The position numbers were made by a program, and so were the translations under genes. The notes beneath the pieces were generated by a model, which saw only the letters and a program-made list of their open reading frames with translations, was not told the origin of the DNA and did not search any database. Positions 47,559-58,849 of a DNA stretch of 64,000 nt are shown here, piece after piece; the first letter of the stretch is position 1; every line of letters starts with the position of its first letter. The stretch comes from Blastomyces gilchristii SLH14081. Its lineage: Eukaryota; Ascomycota; Eurotiomycetes; Onygenales; Ajellomycetaceae. Location of the stretch: NCBI RefSeq assembly GCF_000003855.2, contig NW_003101682.1, positions 1,553,148-1,617,147 on the forward strand, read 5' to 3'.

Positions 47559-48660
47559 ATGTCTAATAATAATATGAAACTCTTGAATGTGAGTATAGAT
47601 GTGATATTATAGTGACTCTGAACAATATTGAAATTATAATAATAATAAATAGCTGATATGCATACAACTTAATAACTTCAATATAAAGAGATTCAATGAT
47701 TAATTCATGCAATTTCAATATCTATAGAATCAAATACAAAAGTACTGAAAGAATGCTTAGATACTTCTGTATATTTCAATACTTTCAATCTCACTCTTTA
47801 CTTATCATGAAGAATGAAAATGCTCATGAAACTGAGTATAGATGAAGATTTCATTGATTTATTAACTAATCAAGATTGATATATTAATAAATGATTGAAG
47901 AATCACATGAAACAGAAGTTTTATTCATGAATGAAAGCATGTAAATCAGTATTATAAACATCTGATAATATTATTAAATATTTTAATAATCTGTTCTGAG
48001 ACACTGCTATGCAATAGAAAGTATTAGATTGATTACAGAGTATCTGATAGAGAAATACTTCTCTTATAATATTTATCTCTGACTTCAACATCAAGATTCT
48101 AGAAGCAGATGATCAATCTTAAGAGAATTGAATGAAGATTAGCATACTCAAGAAGATATTAACTTTCAAACTCTTACAGACTCTTGTAAGTGTAGATGAA
48201 GATCAGACTTATAAAGGCTTCTGCACACAGCTCTGAACAATGAATGACTGTTCTATCAAGCTCAAGAATATACAGAACAGTGATAGAAGATGTTATATCT
48301 CAGTGATTCATACATCTGCACTGAGAAATAACAATGATACAGATGTCATGAATTGAGTAGACTTGAATATCTATATATAAGCAAGAATCTCTGCTGTCTG
48401 AACAGGCTTTCAAGTTTCTGAGATCACTTCTGAAGAAGTTACTGATTGATGTCAATGTGAAGTGTATATCAACTGTAACTGATCAGAACACATTGCTTTC
48501 AACTGCTGATCAATCTATATATCTTCATACTTGAGAGAAAGATCAGCATCTTCTCATTTGAAGAATGAATCAGTGTCTGTTCATATTAATCATGTTACAT
48601 TAGAGAAAGATTCAGAAGATAACTATGAGAATACTCTGATGAAACAGAGAAAAGATTAGC
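47559..48660 (+). pseudogene. Gag of B2 with zinc knuckle
   Basis: Starts at ATG 47559 (MSNNNMKLLNVSID), supported by the same start in B1. The capsid-like part reads IDEDFIDLLTNQD near 47845 and FKLLQTLVSVDEDQTYKGF near 48160. Knuckle YINCN-X3-HIAFNC at 48465-48506, with the first cysteine now tyrosine. Nearly every tryptophan position is TGA. Gag frame ends near 48657, where pol is already open in another frame. Confidence 0.8.
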
Positions 48661-51600
48661 TTCTGTTTAAATTTATAAATAGAAGCTTGAAGAGATCAGA
48701 TAACAATGATTTAAAGAGAAGATAATAATAAATATGATTCTTATATCTACTGTGATTGATAATATATATAATATGAAAGTCATGATAGACAGCAATCTAT
48801 ATTACTATGCAATGATAAAATCTTCAGTTGTAAGATATTATAATCTTCAGTGTATCTCTTTATTAAAATCTTGACTTCTCACAGAATTTGATGATTCAAA
48901 AGACATTTATACTCATTATATAATAAAGCTGATCATAGATGTGAAAGAATATTAATATCAAGATATTTATATATATAAAGTTGATAATCTTGATTATAAT
49001 CTTATATTAGAACTTATCTGACTATCTGAATAAGATATCTTATTAAATACTTAAAATAGAAGCTTGATATTCTCTAATAATGATAGAATTCATAAAGATA
49101 ATATTCACAAGACTATTGATCTGACACAGATCTCTGTCAATATCTATGAAATACTCAGAAAAAGAAGTCACTGAAAGAATCACTGATAACAGAATTATAT
49201 ATTAATCTATTCTATCAGTCTGACTGATATTAAAAAGACTCTAGAAAAGTGATTCTGTGTTATAATAACAGATTCTCATATAAAACTCTCTCAATAATAT
49301 CATGAATATCTAGATATCTTCTGATAAGATAATATTATGAATATACTCTTCTTACAAGATTCTGAAGTGAATCACAGTATTAAGTTAGAGAAAAAGAATG
49401 ATAAGAACTCTGAACTGTTATAAGACTCTCTTTATAACATGTTCTGAGATGAACTTCTTCTTCTTTGAAATACACTTAATAATCTGTTAAATACAGAATT
49501 TATATACATTAGTAACTCTTCTGCTGCAGTCTCTATTCTCTTTACAAAGAAATCAGATGAAGAACTCTGATTCTGTGTGAACTACTGAGATCTGAACAGA
49601 TTGACAAAGAAAGATTGATATTTCTTATCTCTTATTAATGAAACTCTAGCACAGATCAAGTGAGTTTATTAATTTATAAAACTAGATATTCTTACTGCAT
49701 TTCATAAGATTTATATCACTGAAGAAGATAAATGACTTACAGCATTCTGAACATGTTATGATCTTTTTGAATAAATAGTCACACTCTTTGAACTGACTAA
49801 TGTCTTCAGTATATTTCAGAAGTATATCAACTGAGCATTCTGAGATTTTCTTAATAAGTTTATATCTACTTATTTAGATGACATTCTCATCTTCACTGAT
49901 GAATTCAGAAAAGAATATCAAGAGTTTATATAAAAGATATTACAATGACTATAAGAAGCAGAACTACTGATAGATATTGATAAGTATAATTTTGAAGTTA
50001 AGAGTATCAAGTATCTGGGTTTTATTATAGAAGCTGGTAAGAGAATTCAAATGAATTCTGAGAAAGTCTTCATCATTCTTGAATGAGAAGCTTCATATAC
50101 TGTGAAAGATATATAAAGCTTCATCAAATTTACTAACTTCTATCAGTAATTTATATGAAACTTCTCAGATATTATAAGATTACTTACAGATCTTACTAAG
50201 AAAGACTCAGTATTTCAATAATTAGTGAATACTAAAGCTGCATTTATATAGATGAAGAAGATATTCATTAATATCTCTCTACTAATAATATTTAATTCTG
50301 ATTATAAGACAGTTGTTGAAGCTGATTTCTCTGACTATATAATAGAAGAAGTGATATTATAATATAATGATGAAGATGTTCTATAATCATATATCTTCAT
50401 ATCTAAGAAACTGAGTTCTGCTGAATGCAATTATAAGATCTATAATAAGAAACTTCTCACAATTATACACTGTTTAGAAGAATGAGACTCTGAACTCTGA
50501 AGTGTCTCTGAATTTGAGATAGTTATAGATTATAAGAATTTCAAATACTTTATAACTATCTATAAACTTACTGAATGATAGATACAATGATCTGAGTTTC
50601 TAAGCTGCTTTTATTTTATAATACACTATCACTCTGACAGTCAGAACTTGATGACAGATGCTCTCTTATAATGAGAGTAAGATATATCATCTAATGTAAC
50701 AGATACTCACTGAATGAACTGAGAGCACTGACTCTTAAATCTGAAGATATTAGTTAATCAAGATGAAATAACTTATGATATTATATATGCTTCTCTGATT
50801 AGAACTGACATCAATATCTTCACTTCTTCTACACTGAATGAACTATGATATACAGCAGCTCAGGCTGATGAACTTCTTCAGATTCTCACTGAAACAGTAT
50901 ATCAAGAAGCACTCTGATTTCTCTCAGAACTATATATAAGAACTGATATCTCAGAATACTTAATCAATAATAATAATACTCTACAATTTCATGAATGATA
51001 CTGAGTCTCTCACTTCACACTCTTACACACTTGAATAATGCAAGAGATGCATAATTCATATATAATCAGCTATTCAGGCTGTGAATAACTGTATAGAATG
51101 ATCTTCTGAGAATTCTACTGATCTGAGATATTAAACAGTATCAGATGCTTTATCTGAAACTGTAATTACTATTCTTCTATTATCTTATAAAAGAACTGTA
51201 GAAAAGATCTACTGAAATCACTTAATATCTCTGATAGAATCTGACAAGATGTAGTAATTGACTTTATTATTAATCTATCTAAGAGTAAGAATTGCAGGAA
51301 TATTCTGATTATTATTAACTGACTAAGTAAGAATGTAATATTGAAATCTTATAATAAGATGAATACTGAACAAGTTACTGAAGCCTTCTTACAGAGTCTA
51401 TTCTATCAGATATATGAGTTACTGAGATCAATAGTATTAAATTAAGATTACTAATTCATGAGTACTCTCTGAACAAGAATCTGTCAAGTTCTTAAGATTA
51501 TATGCTATCTGTCAACTGTCTATTACTTCAAGACTGATAATGTATCAGAATAGATAATTCAGACTATAAAGAATTATCTTTATAAGTTCTGTAACTACTT

Positions 51601-52312
51601 ATAAGATGATTGATATAATCTTCTTCTACATGTAGAGGTTGCTATCAACAGTTGAGATACTGTTTTAATAGATGTAAGCTCATTCTTTCTTATATATAAA
51701 TATTATATGAAAGTGTTGAATCTTCTAGAGATCACACAGTTCATATCAAATTCTCACAGTTCAATTCAGATCACTGATAATATAGTAATAAAGCTCTGAG
51801 ATATCTGTGACTGAGCAGAGATCTTCATGATAATTATGAAACAAGATTAAGAAGATTAAATCAATATTCAATGAGATCTCATAGAGCAGTATAAGATAGA
51901 AGATCTTGTGTAATTAAATCTCAAGAATATACAAATCACATATTCATCTTGTATGCTAGACTATTATTATGTCAGATATAAAGTAATAGAAGTTCTAGAT
52001 AGTCACAACTACTGTCTTGACACATTATCAGAGATTTATAATGTATTTCATATAAGCTTGCTTCATCACACTGTTACTGATCTGTTTTCTTCTCAGCTGA
52101 CTTCTGACTGATAGCTGCCAGACATCATAGAAGAAGATAATAAGCTTAAGTGAGAGATTGAAGATATTCTCAATGAGAGATTCTACAGCTGTAGCTGATA
52201 ATATCTTGTGAAATGAGTCAGCTATAATCAACTGACCTGAACTCTGAGTTCTGCATTATCTGAAACAGCAGTTCTTGACTGATGAGAACTGCTTCTGAAA
52301 AGAGGGGACTAA
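48660..52312 (+). pseudogene. Pol of B2: protease, RT, RNase H, integrase, chromodomain
   Basis: Protease begins with KVMIDSN at about 48776 (DSG replaced). RT: FCVNY...DLNRLTKKD near 49585, catalytic YLDD intact at 49871-49882, then KYLGFIIEAGKR near 50010. RNase H: VVEADFSDY near 50310. Integrase core near 51250-51440: VIDFIINLSKSKNCRNILI, EQVTEAFLQSLF. Chromodomain at about 52150-52275: IEDILNERFY, YLVKWVSYNQLTW. The TAA at 52310-52312 is immediately followed by the TG of the 3' LTR, and the codons before it form the purine-rich AAAAGAGGGG tract. Pol is in a -1-type frame relative to gag. Chromodomains direct integration to heterochromatin in known chromoviruses. Many TGA stops; inactive. 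Confidence 0.88.
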
Positions 52313-52583
52313 TGTAGCGGGCTGCACCTGATCAATCATATAGACTATTTCATTACACTTCATAGATTCTTCCATTCCTAATCACTGATCCGCGGCTGCT
52401 ATGAACACATGCATATTCTTCCACCCCGAAGCTCCACCGCATACATCATCACATACACGTATAAATATCCATCTTGATCACTGATTCTCACACTTTCTCT
52501 TTCTTTCCTTCTTTAACATTTTTATCTTTGTTATATAAGACCTATTAATATTATACCGATCTATTCGGCGTAGACTTCTTACA
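52313..52583 (+). repeat. 3' LTR of B2
   Basis: 271 bp with nine CpGs. The outer 40 bases keep CCGATCTATTCGGCG, lost in the 5' LTR; the inner part has lost CpGs that the 5' LTR keeps. Confidence 0.93.
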
Positions 52584-53096
52584 ATGAGATTCTTATTCTC
52601 AACTGAGACAGGAATTAAATACTTAATAGACTTTCTATCAGAAACTCAAGCAGCTACAAGAAAATGACTAAATTTAGAATTATCTGAATATGAAGAGGAG
52701 GAAATCAATCAGATATAGTCTGTTAAAACAGCTATATACTATCTTTTAATAATTTGTTTTGTTACAGTCTCTCTTTACTTTATCTTTTTCTTTCAATTTC
52801 TTTCTATCTATCTATTTAATGTGTCTATCTTTAAGACTGTGTTCTCTTTTCCTTTGTCATGATATTGTCAAATGGTTTCAAAGTATCAGAAGATGTTAAA
52901 ACACTGCAATTTGTAAACAGTTTTTATATTCTGAGCTGGAATTTTCTGATTTTGCATATCTGAAATTGATGAATGTATAATAGTTAACTTTACAGATATA
53001 GGAAAAACCCTGAGAACTAAAAGTGCTCAGGTAGATGTCATAGTCTCTGACTGCATACATCTATAATTGAAGAATAATAATAATAATAATAATAAT

Positions 53097-55290
53097 CAGA
53101 GAATAATAAATTCTGAAAATACAGACAATGAAATGTCTGTGAGAGAAGACTTTTTCATGAAGTCTATAAGATACTGTGAATAAAGATCAGTGATCTTCTT
53201 CTTCAAGAAATTATCACTTATATAGAAAAGATATAATATTCATGATTAAGAGATATTAGTAATTATCAAATTCTTTAAGATCTGACAACATTATCTTCAG
53301 AGTAGTAAGTACTCAGTATAAGTTCTGACTGATTATATAAATCTGCATTACTTCTTGATAACAAAGAGCTTGACAGAATATTAAGTCAGATGAGCAGAGC
53401 TGCTTTCAGAGTATGATTTCTGTATTCAATATTATTCAGGTCAGCTTAATCTCACTAATACATTATCTAAATAGTCTGATTATAATATCATCAATAAGAA
53501 GAAGAATTCTATAAAAGAATCTCTGTTATCACTGCAGAAGAAGCTGACTGCAGGAAATTAAGATTCTCTGAAGCTTGAAAACAGTGTTAGTAAGACAGCT
53601 GTATGACTCAGTATAGAAGATGAAAGAAAACTCAGATCTCTGCAGAGAATTGATACTGAAGATTATAAGCTTCTTATATTATATCTTACTATCATTGAAT
53701 TGATAAAGAATAAAACAGTCTACAATCTTTTAACTTAACTACTTTTGAAATTCATTGATAAATTACAGAAGAGAAATATCTCTACTGCAGCTTGAATTCA
53801 GAAGTTGAAGAAGAAAGAATTCAGTTTGAACTTGAAAGAGACAGACTCTGAGCAGAGCAGTACTGCTAAGAAATCAAGTCACTGATAACTAGAAGAATAT
53901 GAACTTCTACTACTGAATAATTCAGTCTTCATCTCTCATAGCAGAGTGATGTGCTAGAAGTTATTAAGAATTCATTATAATAATTCCTATACAGAGCACT
54001 TCAGATTAGAGAAGACTGAAAAGCTTCTAAAATATAAATATGTTTGAAATAAGCTTCAGACAGATGTTAAAGAGTATATTAAGACTTATAATATCTATCA
54101 AAGAATAAAGATCTTACAGTATAAGTAATACAGTAAGTTAATATCACTATCTATTTCAAAGAGCTTATAACAGAATCTATCAATGCATTTCATAGTTGAT
54201 CTGTCAAAGTCAACAAGAGTCAAAGAATATAACTCAATTTTAATCATTATTAACTGCTTTATAAAGATGATTAAATATATCTCTACTTATAAAAAGATTA
54301 AAGCTTCTGAATTGACTGATCTGTTTTTAGATATTATTATTTATAATCACAGTGCTCTGAAATTATTCATAACAGATCAAGAATTCCTCTTCATCAGTAA
54401 ATACTGATCAGCCTTTTACTATCATCTTATAATAAGACATCTTCTCAGTATCACATTTCATTCACAGATAAATGATCAGACTGAACATCAGAATGAGATA
54501 TTAGAACAGCATCTTTAAGCATTCTATTCATATTATTAGAATGATTGATTTAAACATCTTCTAATCATCAAATTTGTATATAATAATACAAAGAATACAA
54601 TCTTAAAGATATTTTCTTTCTATACTTATTATGAATATAATTCTTCATTATTCAGTGATGTCACAGATAATATTTTAAGAGAAGAATAGACAGTCAGAAT
54701 TTTTAAATAGATACAGAGAACAGAGTATTTCTCAGTATCAGAAGTAAAAGCAAGATTGAAACTTTTGAATAAAATTCATAAGAAGACAGTGAAAAGTATT
54801 CATTATACTCAGAAGCAGCAGACAGAATACTATAATTAAAAACATCTTTTAATGAAGTTCTTTATAGAGAATCAAGTGCTACTTTCAGTAAAGAATATCA
54901 AGATAACAAGATTATATAAGAAGCTCAGTGAGTGATAACTAGAATCTTTTTCAGTAATAAGAGTGATGAATAAGCAGATATATAAGTTGAAATTACTCTT
55001 AGAATTGAAATCAATTCATTCTATTTTTCACATTTTCTATTTAAAGCTTTATAAGTAATATTTCAAGGCAGAGTCATTTCAGCTGAATAATATCAAGATC
55101 AAGAGTAATACTGAATATCTTATGAAGAAAATATTGAATAAGTAAATATATTATAACAAGCTTCAATATCTTGTTAAATGAGAAGATTATTCATTATCAG
55201 AGAATTCATGAAAATCACTTAAGTATTTGAAAAATGCTGAGAAAGAGATTGTAAGCTATAAGACAGCTAGTAGAGATTATCTCATTATAT
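53097..55290 (+). pseudogene. Family C pol: RNase H end, integrase, chromodomain (C'')
   Basis: RNase H end: LLSEYDFCIQYYSG and NTLSK near 53400-53465. Integrase zinc domain: HFRLEKTEKLL near 53997 and YNIYQ near 54090, where both cysteines of the CNICQ-type pair are tyrosines. Core at 54183-54407: MHFIVDLSKST (catalytic D of MDF now H), then LFITDQEFLFISKY. Downstream NEILEQHL near 54500 keeps a glutamate. Chromodomain-like end at about 55110-55200: EYLMKKILNK, LQYLVK. Stops at W and Q positions. Confidence 0.8.
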
Positions 55291-55439
55291 ATCAGAGACA
55301 TTGAGCAAGAAATACTGCTTAAGACTTCTTATTTTTTTTAAAGAGCTTTTTAGAGATAATCTCATAGTGATGAGCTGATGTCTTATAAACTCTGTAGTAC
55401 TCTTCTTCTATTTTCTCTCAAAGAATTTTTAGAAGTTTA

Positions 55440-55670
55440 ATGAGACTATACAAGTGTAAAAATTTTAAAGCAGTTAATAAGAAAAGAAAGAGATATTTGA
55501 AATTAATAAAGATTAATATTATTGATTCACAGACTGCTGCTATTCTAATAGAGCTGCAGCTCACTGAAAAAGTAAAAAGAGAGATCAGAGTCTACTCATT
55601 AATAATCATACTCTTATTAAACTCATTCTTCACTGTTGAAGTCTCTGACATCAGTATCTTTATCTGTTGA
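55440..55670 (+). pseudogene. Basic open frame in family C 3' region
   Basis: A 76-codon open frame on the coding strand downstream of the chromodomain: MRLYKCKNFKAVNKKRKRYL, then LTEKVKREIRVYS and a hydrophobic end. It lies in the extra 3' region shared with C' and may be part of the same additional gene. Not recognised. Confidence 0.3.
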
Positions 55671-56659
55671 GAAGTTAGCACTGCAGCACTGTAGAAGAGT
55701 ATAAGAGATATATAAAGTTATCAACTTATCAATTTATAAAGCATCTCAGTCATCTGCTTTAATTAAAGTAAGATTCTCTTTAATCAGTGATTTATTTCTG
55801 CAGTGCTTTCAACAGCAGTATCAGCTGACTTCTTCTTGAGATCAGTCATTCTGAGATGTTTTTTCATCTCAGAGACTCACACTTTCATCTTCTTTTACAG
55901 ATAAGCAAGAGAGATCTCTTCAGTCTTGACAGAATCTATCAATACTTAAAGCTTTAAGATTCTCACTCTATACTGCTTGAGTATCTGAGCTTCTTGTCAG
56001 AACTGACACAATGTCTTCTTATAGAATAGAAAATAGTTATAGAGAGATAGAAGTTATTATTACAGATGTAATAGAAATAACAGAAGTGAGAGAAGAGATA
56101 GATATATAAAATTCTCTCTTTCTTCAGTTACTTAGTACAGTATAGACAAGTGATAGTGTCAGTCAGAGACTGCACTGAAGCCTTTTCACAGAGAGAAGAT
56201 AAAGAAACTGCAGAACTCTGTGAACTTAACTCAGTAGTATTCTGAGCAGAGCTCAGATATATTACAGAAGAGAAACTACAGATTGAGCTTTTCAGAGTCA
56301 CTGTTCTCAGAATCAAGCTCTTTCTGAGCTTCTCTTCAAATGATCACACAGGGTCATACATCACTATATTAACTGAGAAGAGAGGCAGTGTCACAACAGT
56401 AGCAGAGAGAATAGAAGATGAACTGAGTGCAGATAAGCTGACTAGCAGAAGAGACAATATCTCACTGCTAGATATGATAACTATCACTGCAGCTGCAAGA
56501 GAAGCAGAAGAAGAAGAAGAAAAAGATGTAATAATAAGAGCAGTGCTTCTGCAGTCTGTTAATATTATTATCTCTGTCTTCAACTGAGCTTTCTTAACAG
56601 TCACAGAGATCACAGTCACATTACAAAGATATTTAATCACTAGAAAGTATCAGAATAAG

Positions 56660-57165
56660 TAGACTGGCCGCCGGGACCATGAATTTCACATTTGGTCTCA
56701 TTTGGTCTGGTCTCATACATTTCTTGGTGTGAATCCTGCTGGGACTGGCTATTAAAAAAACAGGTAAAGTGACTATATATCAGATCTTAAAATGGAACCA
56801 TGACTTGAAAAAAATGAGAAAGTGGTCCCATTTGGTCCCATTTAGTCCCATTCTTGGCATAAAGTTACTATTTTTAGACATTTTAAGGTTTTTTTTAGAC
56901 TATTTTTAATTTTTTAAAAAGTAACACTTTTTGGTAATGCTCAAATGAGATTTAAAGTCATTTAAAGCAATAAAAATAATTTAAATTGAGAAGTGGAAAT
57001 CATGATCTCATTTGGAAAATGTGACAAGAGTAGACAGTAAGTCCCACTGGGACAGTATGAGACTACTATCTAATGTTAAAACCGTGTAATGGGATCAGTC
57101 GAATTGGTAATGAGACTATCAAAAAATCTGGTCCTGGTCCCAGACACGGTCACACGGTCAGTCTA
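56660..57165 (+). mobile_element. hAT-type MITE, copy 4 (in C'')
   Basis: 506 bp, one of the least decayed MITE copies (GGGACCATG and GGTCCTGGTCCC kept). Perfect 8-bp duplication AGAATAAG at 56652-56659 and 57166-57173. C' lacks it at the matching position near 41385. Confidence 0.93.
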
Positions 57166-57231
57166 AGAATAAGCCTCTTATTATCTTTCAAAAACAATAC
57201 TCTCATACACTCACTATTGTAGATAAGTGGG

Positions 57232-57367
57232 NNNNNNNNNNNNNNNNNNNNNNNNNNNNNNNNNNNNNNNNNNNNNNNNNNNNNNNNNNNNNNNNNNNNN
57301 NNNNNNNNNNNNNNNNNNNNNNNNNNNNNNNNNNNNNNNNNNNNNNNNNNNNNNNNNNNNNNNNNNN
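57232..57367. other. Assembly gap (136 N)
   Basis: Run of N. It hides the left end of MITE copy 5 and a short piece of C''. If the gap length is true, MITE 5 would start near 57277. Confidence 1.
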
Positions 57368-57782
57368 TATTAGATAGTAGTTCATACTGTCTCAGTGGGA
57401 CTTACTGTCTACTCTTGTCACATTTTCCAAATGGGACCATGATTTCCACTTCTCAATTTAAATTATTTTTATTGCTTTAAATGACTTTAAATCTCATTTG
57501 AGCATTACCAAAAAGCGTTACTTTTTAAAAAATTAAAAATAGTCTAAAAAAAATCTTAAAATGTCTAAAAATAGTAACTTTATGCCAAGAATGGGACTAA
57601 ATGGGACCAAATGAGACCACTTTCTCATTTTTTTCAAGTCATGATTTCATTTTAAGATCTGATATATAGTCACTTTGCATGTTTTTTTGATAGTCAGTCC
57701 CAGCGGGATTCACGCTAAGAAATGTATGGGACCAGACCAAATGGGACCAAACATGAAATTCATGGTCCCGGCGGCCAGTCTA
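57368..57782 (-). mobile_element. hAT-type MITE, copy 5 (left end in gap)
   Basis: Opposite orientation to copy 4 and about 100 bases from it. The right-hand end GCGGCCAGTCTA is present, followed by GTCACTAC (57783-57790), which should be one target duplication; the other lies in the N run. C' has the matching empty site, reverse-oriented, near 41265. Confidence 0.88.
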
Positions 57783-58112
57783 GTCACTACTGTTAACTTT
57801 GTCTCTAAAATATATCACTTTTACAGAGAATTTTATATATAGAACAGAATATAATAGAAAATCTGCATGTTACTTATTAACTATATTTTTCACATTCTAA
57901 ATTAATATATAAGAAACTCACTTATCATATAGTTAATTTGAACAGAGATGGAAAAAGAAGATTTATACAGTCAGCAGAAAAACTCACCTATTTCTTTGTA
58001 TCATACACAGTATATATACTGTCAATTGATTAGTAATCATTACTATACAACAAAGATAACTTCTAATTCAGTAATATTAAGAGTATCAGAACTATACTTT
58101 TAAAGAAGAGAG

Positions 58113-58347
58113 TATTATCATACTTCTGATTATATCAAGATCTTATTACAGTTTCACATAGCTTATTACTTTTATATGAATAATTTCATTCATTCTGTAA
58201 ATTATTCAAATCAGTTTTCAATCACTCTATAATATTATTTAAATATATCATAGAAAGATCTGATTGATGAATATAAGAACCTCACTTTTATACAAGATCA
58301 GCAGATTACTCTTTCTTAGTAGTAAGATGTCACTGAGATATTACTTC
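58113..58347 (+). repeat. 3' LTR of C'', interrupted by A2
   Basis: First 235 bases of a family-C LTR, after a purine-rich AAAGAAGAGAG tract. This inner-facing part is fully decayed. It is cut by the LTR of A2 at 58348. Confidence 0.8.
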
Positions 58348-58514
58348 TATGATTCAAAGGTTGCTTAAGCCAGCGTACGATTACAGGCGTACGCCGGCTT
58401 CTTATATATTGTATGCTAAATTAATTAGTGGCCGCTATGACCCCTTTACATTTGTAAGCAAGTTCAGAAGCGGCCGTGTTATTATCTGACAGTCATATGT
58501 TCTTCCGAATCACA
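58348..58514 (-). repeat. 3' LTR of A2
   Basis: 167 bp against 174 in A1, through a small deletion after TATATTG. The outer part keeps CpGs in the CAGCGTACG...GCGTACGCCGG stretch; the inner part keeps fewer. Confidence 0.88.
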
Positions 58515-58849
58515 TTCTCTCTCATCAGATTCAGTCACACTCATGTGATCATGATGTCTGCCCTAGCTTCATGTGAATTAGTGTATCACTAGTGTTCACA
58601 ATTCTGTGATCTATCTCTGATTCAGCTAGCATTCTGTGTATACTCTTACAAAGAAACTTTCACTATATTACATCACTTATTCACTAACTTTTCTCATTCT
58701 TCAATCATCTTCTTCATCATCATTATTATTGAACATCACTATCTCATTCAAGATTTCTATCTCTTTCTTCTGTTCAACTCTTTCTATCTGTCTATCTATC
58801 ACATTATACATGTTTCTGACAATGACCTTTTATTCTCACAACAAGTGTT

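Larger units (their letters stand above)
46958..52583 (+). mobile_element. Ty3/gypsy chromovirus-type element B2
   Basis: Complete 5,626-bp plus-strand LTR retrotransposon in LINE copy C. LTRs of 271 bp at 46958-47228 and 52313-52583; perfect 5-bp duplication ATGAG (46953-46957, 52584-52588). The undisturbed target sequence is visible in LINE A near 10038. It has a full set of domains, but all are interrupted by stops. Confidence 0.95.
44366..53096 (+). mobile_element. LINE copy C, interrupted by SINE and element B2
   Basis: 5'-truncated LINE starting at the RT fingers (ISLLNCLGKVLEKI, 44380). The open frame 44380-44667 includes VFIDIKEAFDHV, the RT motif A, and is the best-preserved LINE coding stretch in the window. 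YVDD is changed to YVND (SYVNDIGLVYSS near 45222). RNase H and C-terminus follow to 46957; the last codons, 3' UTR with hairpin, and AAT tail (53073-53096) lie after element B2 from 52584. Pieces join exactly once the SINE and B2 with their duplications are removed. Confidence 0.9.
53097..58347 (+). mobile_element. Ty3 element C'' (plus strand), 5'-truncated
   Basis: Family-C element entering mid-RNase H right after the AAT tail of LINE copy C and running to a 3' LTR (from 58113) that is cut at 58347 by element A2. It contains two MITEs and an assembly gap. Oriented opposite to C' on the other side of the LINE. Confidence 0.85.

Noticed and set aside
57203..57385. Open frame across the assembly gap
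   Set aside because: It consists almost wholly of undetermined bases.
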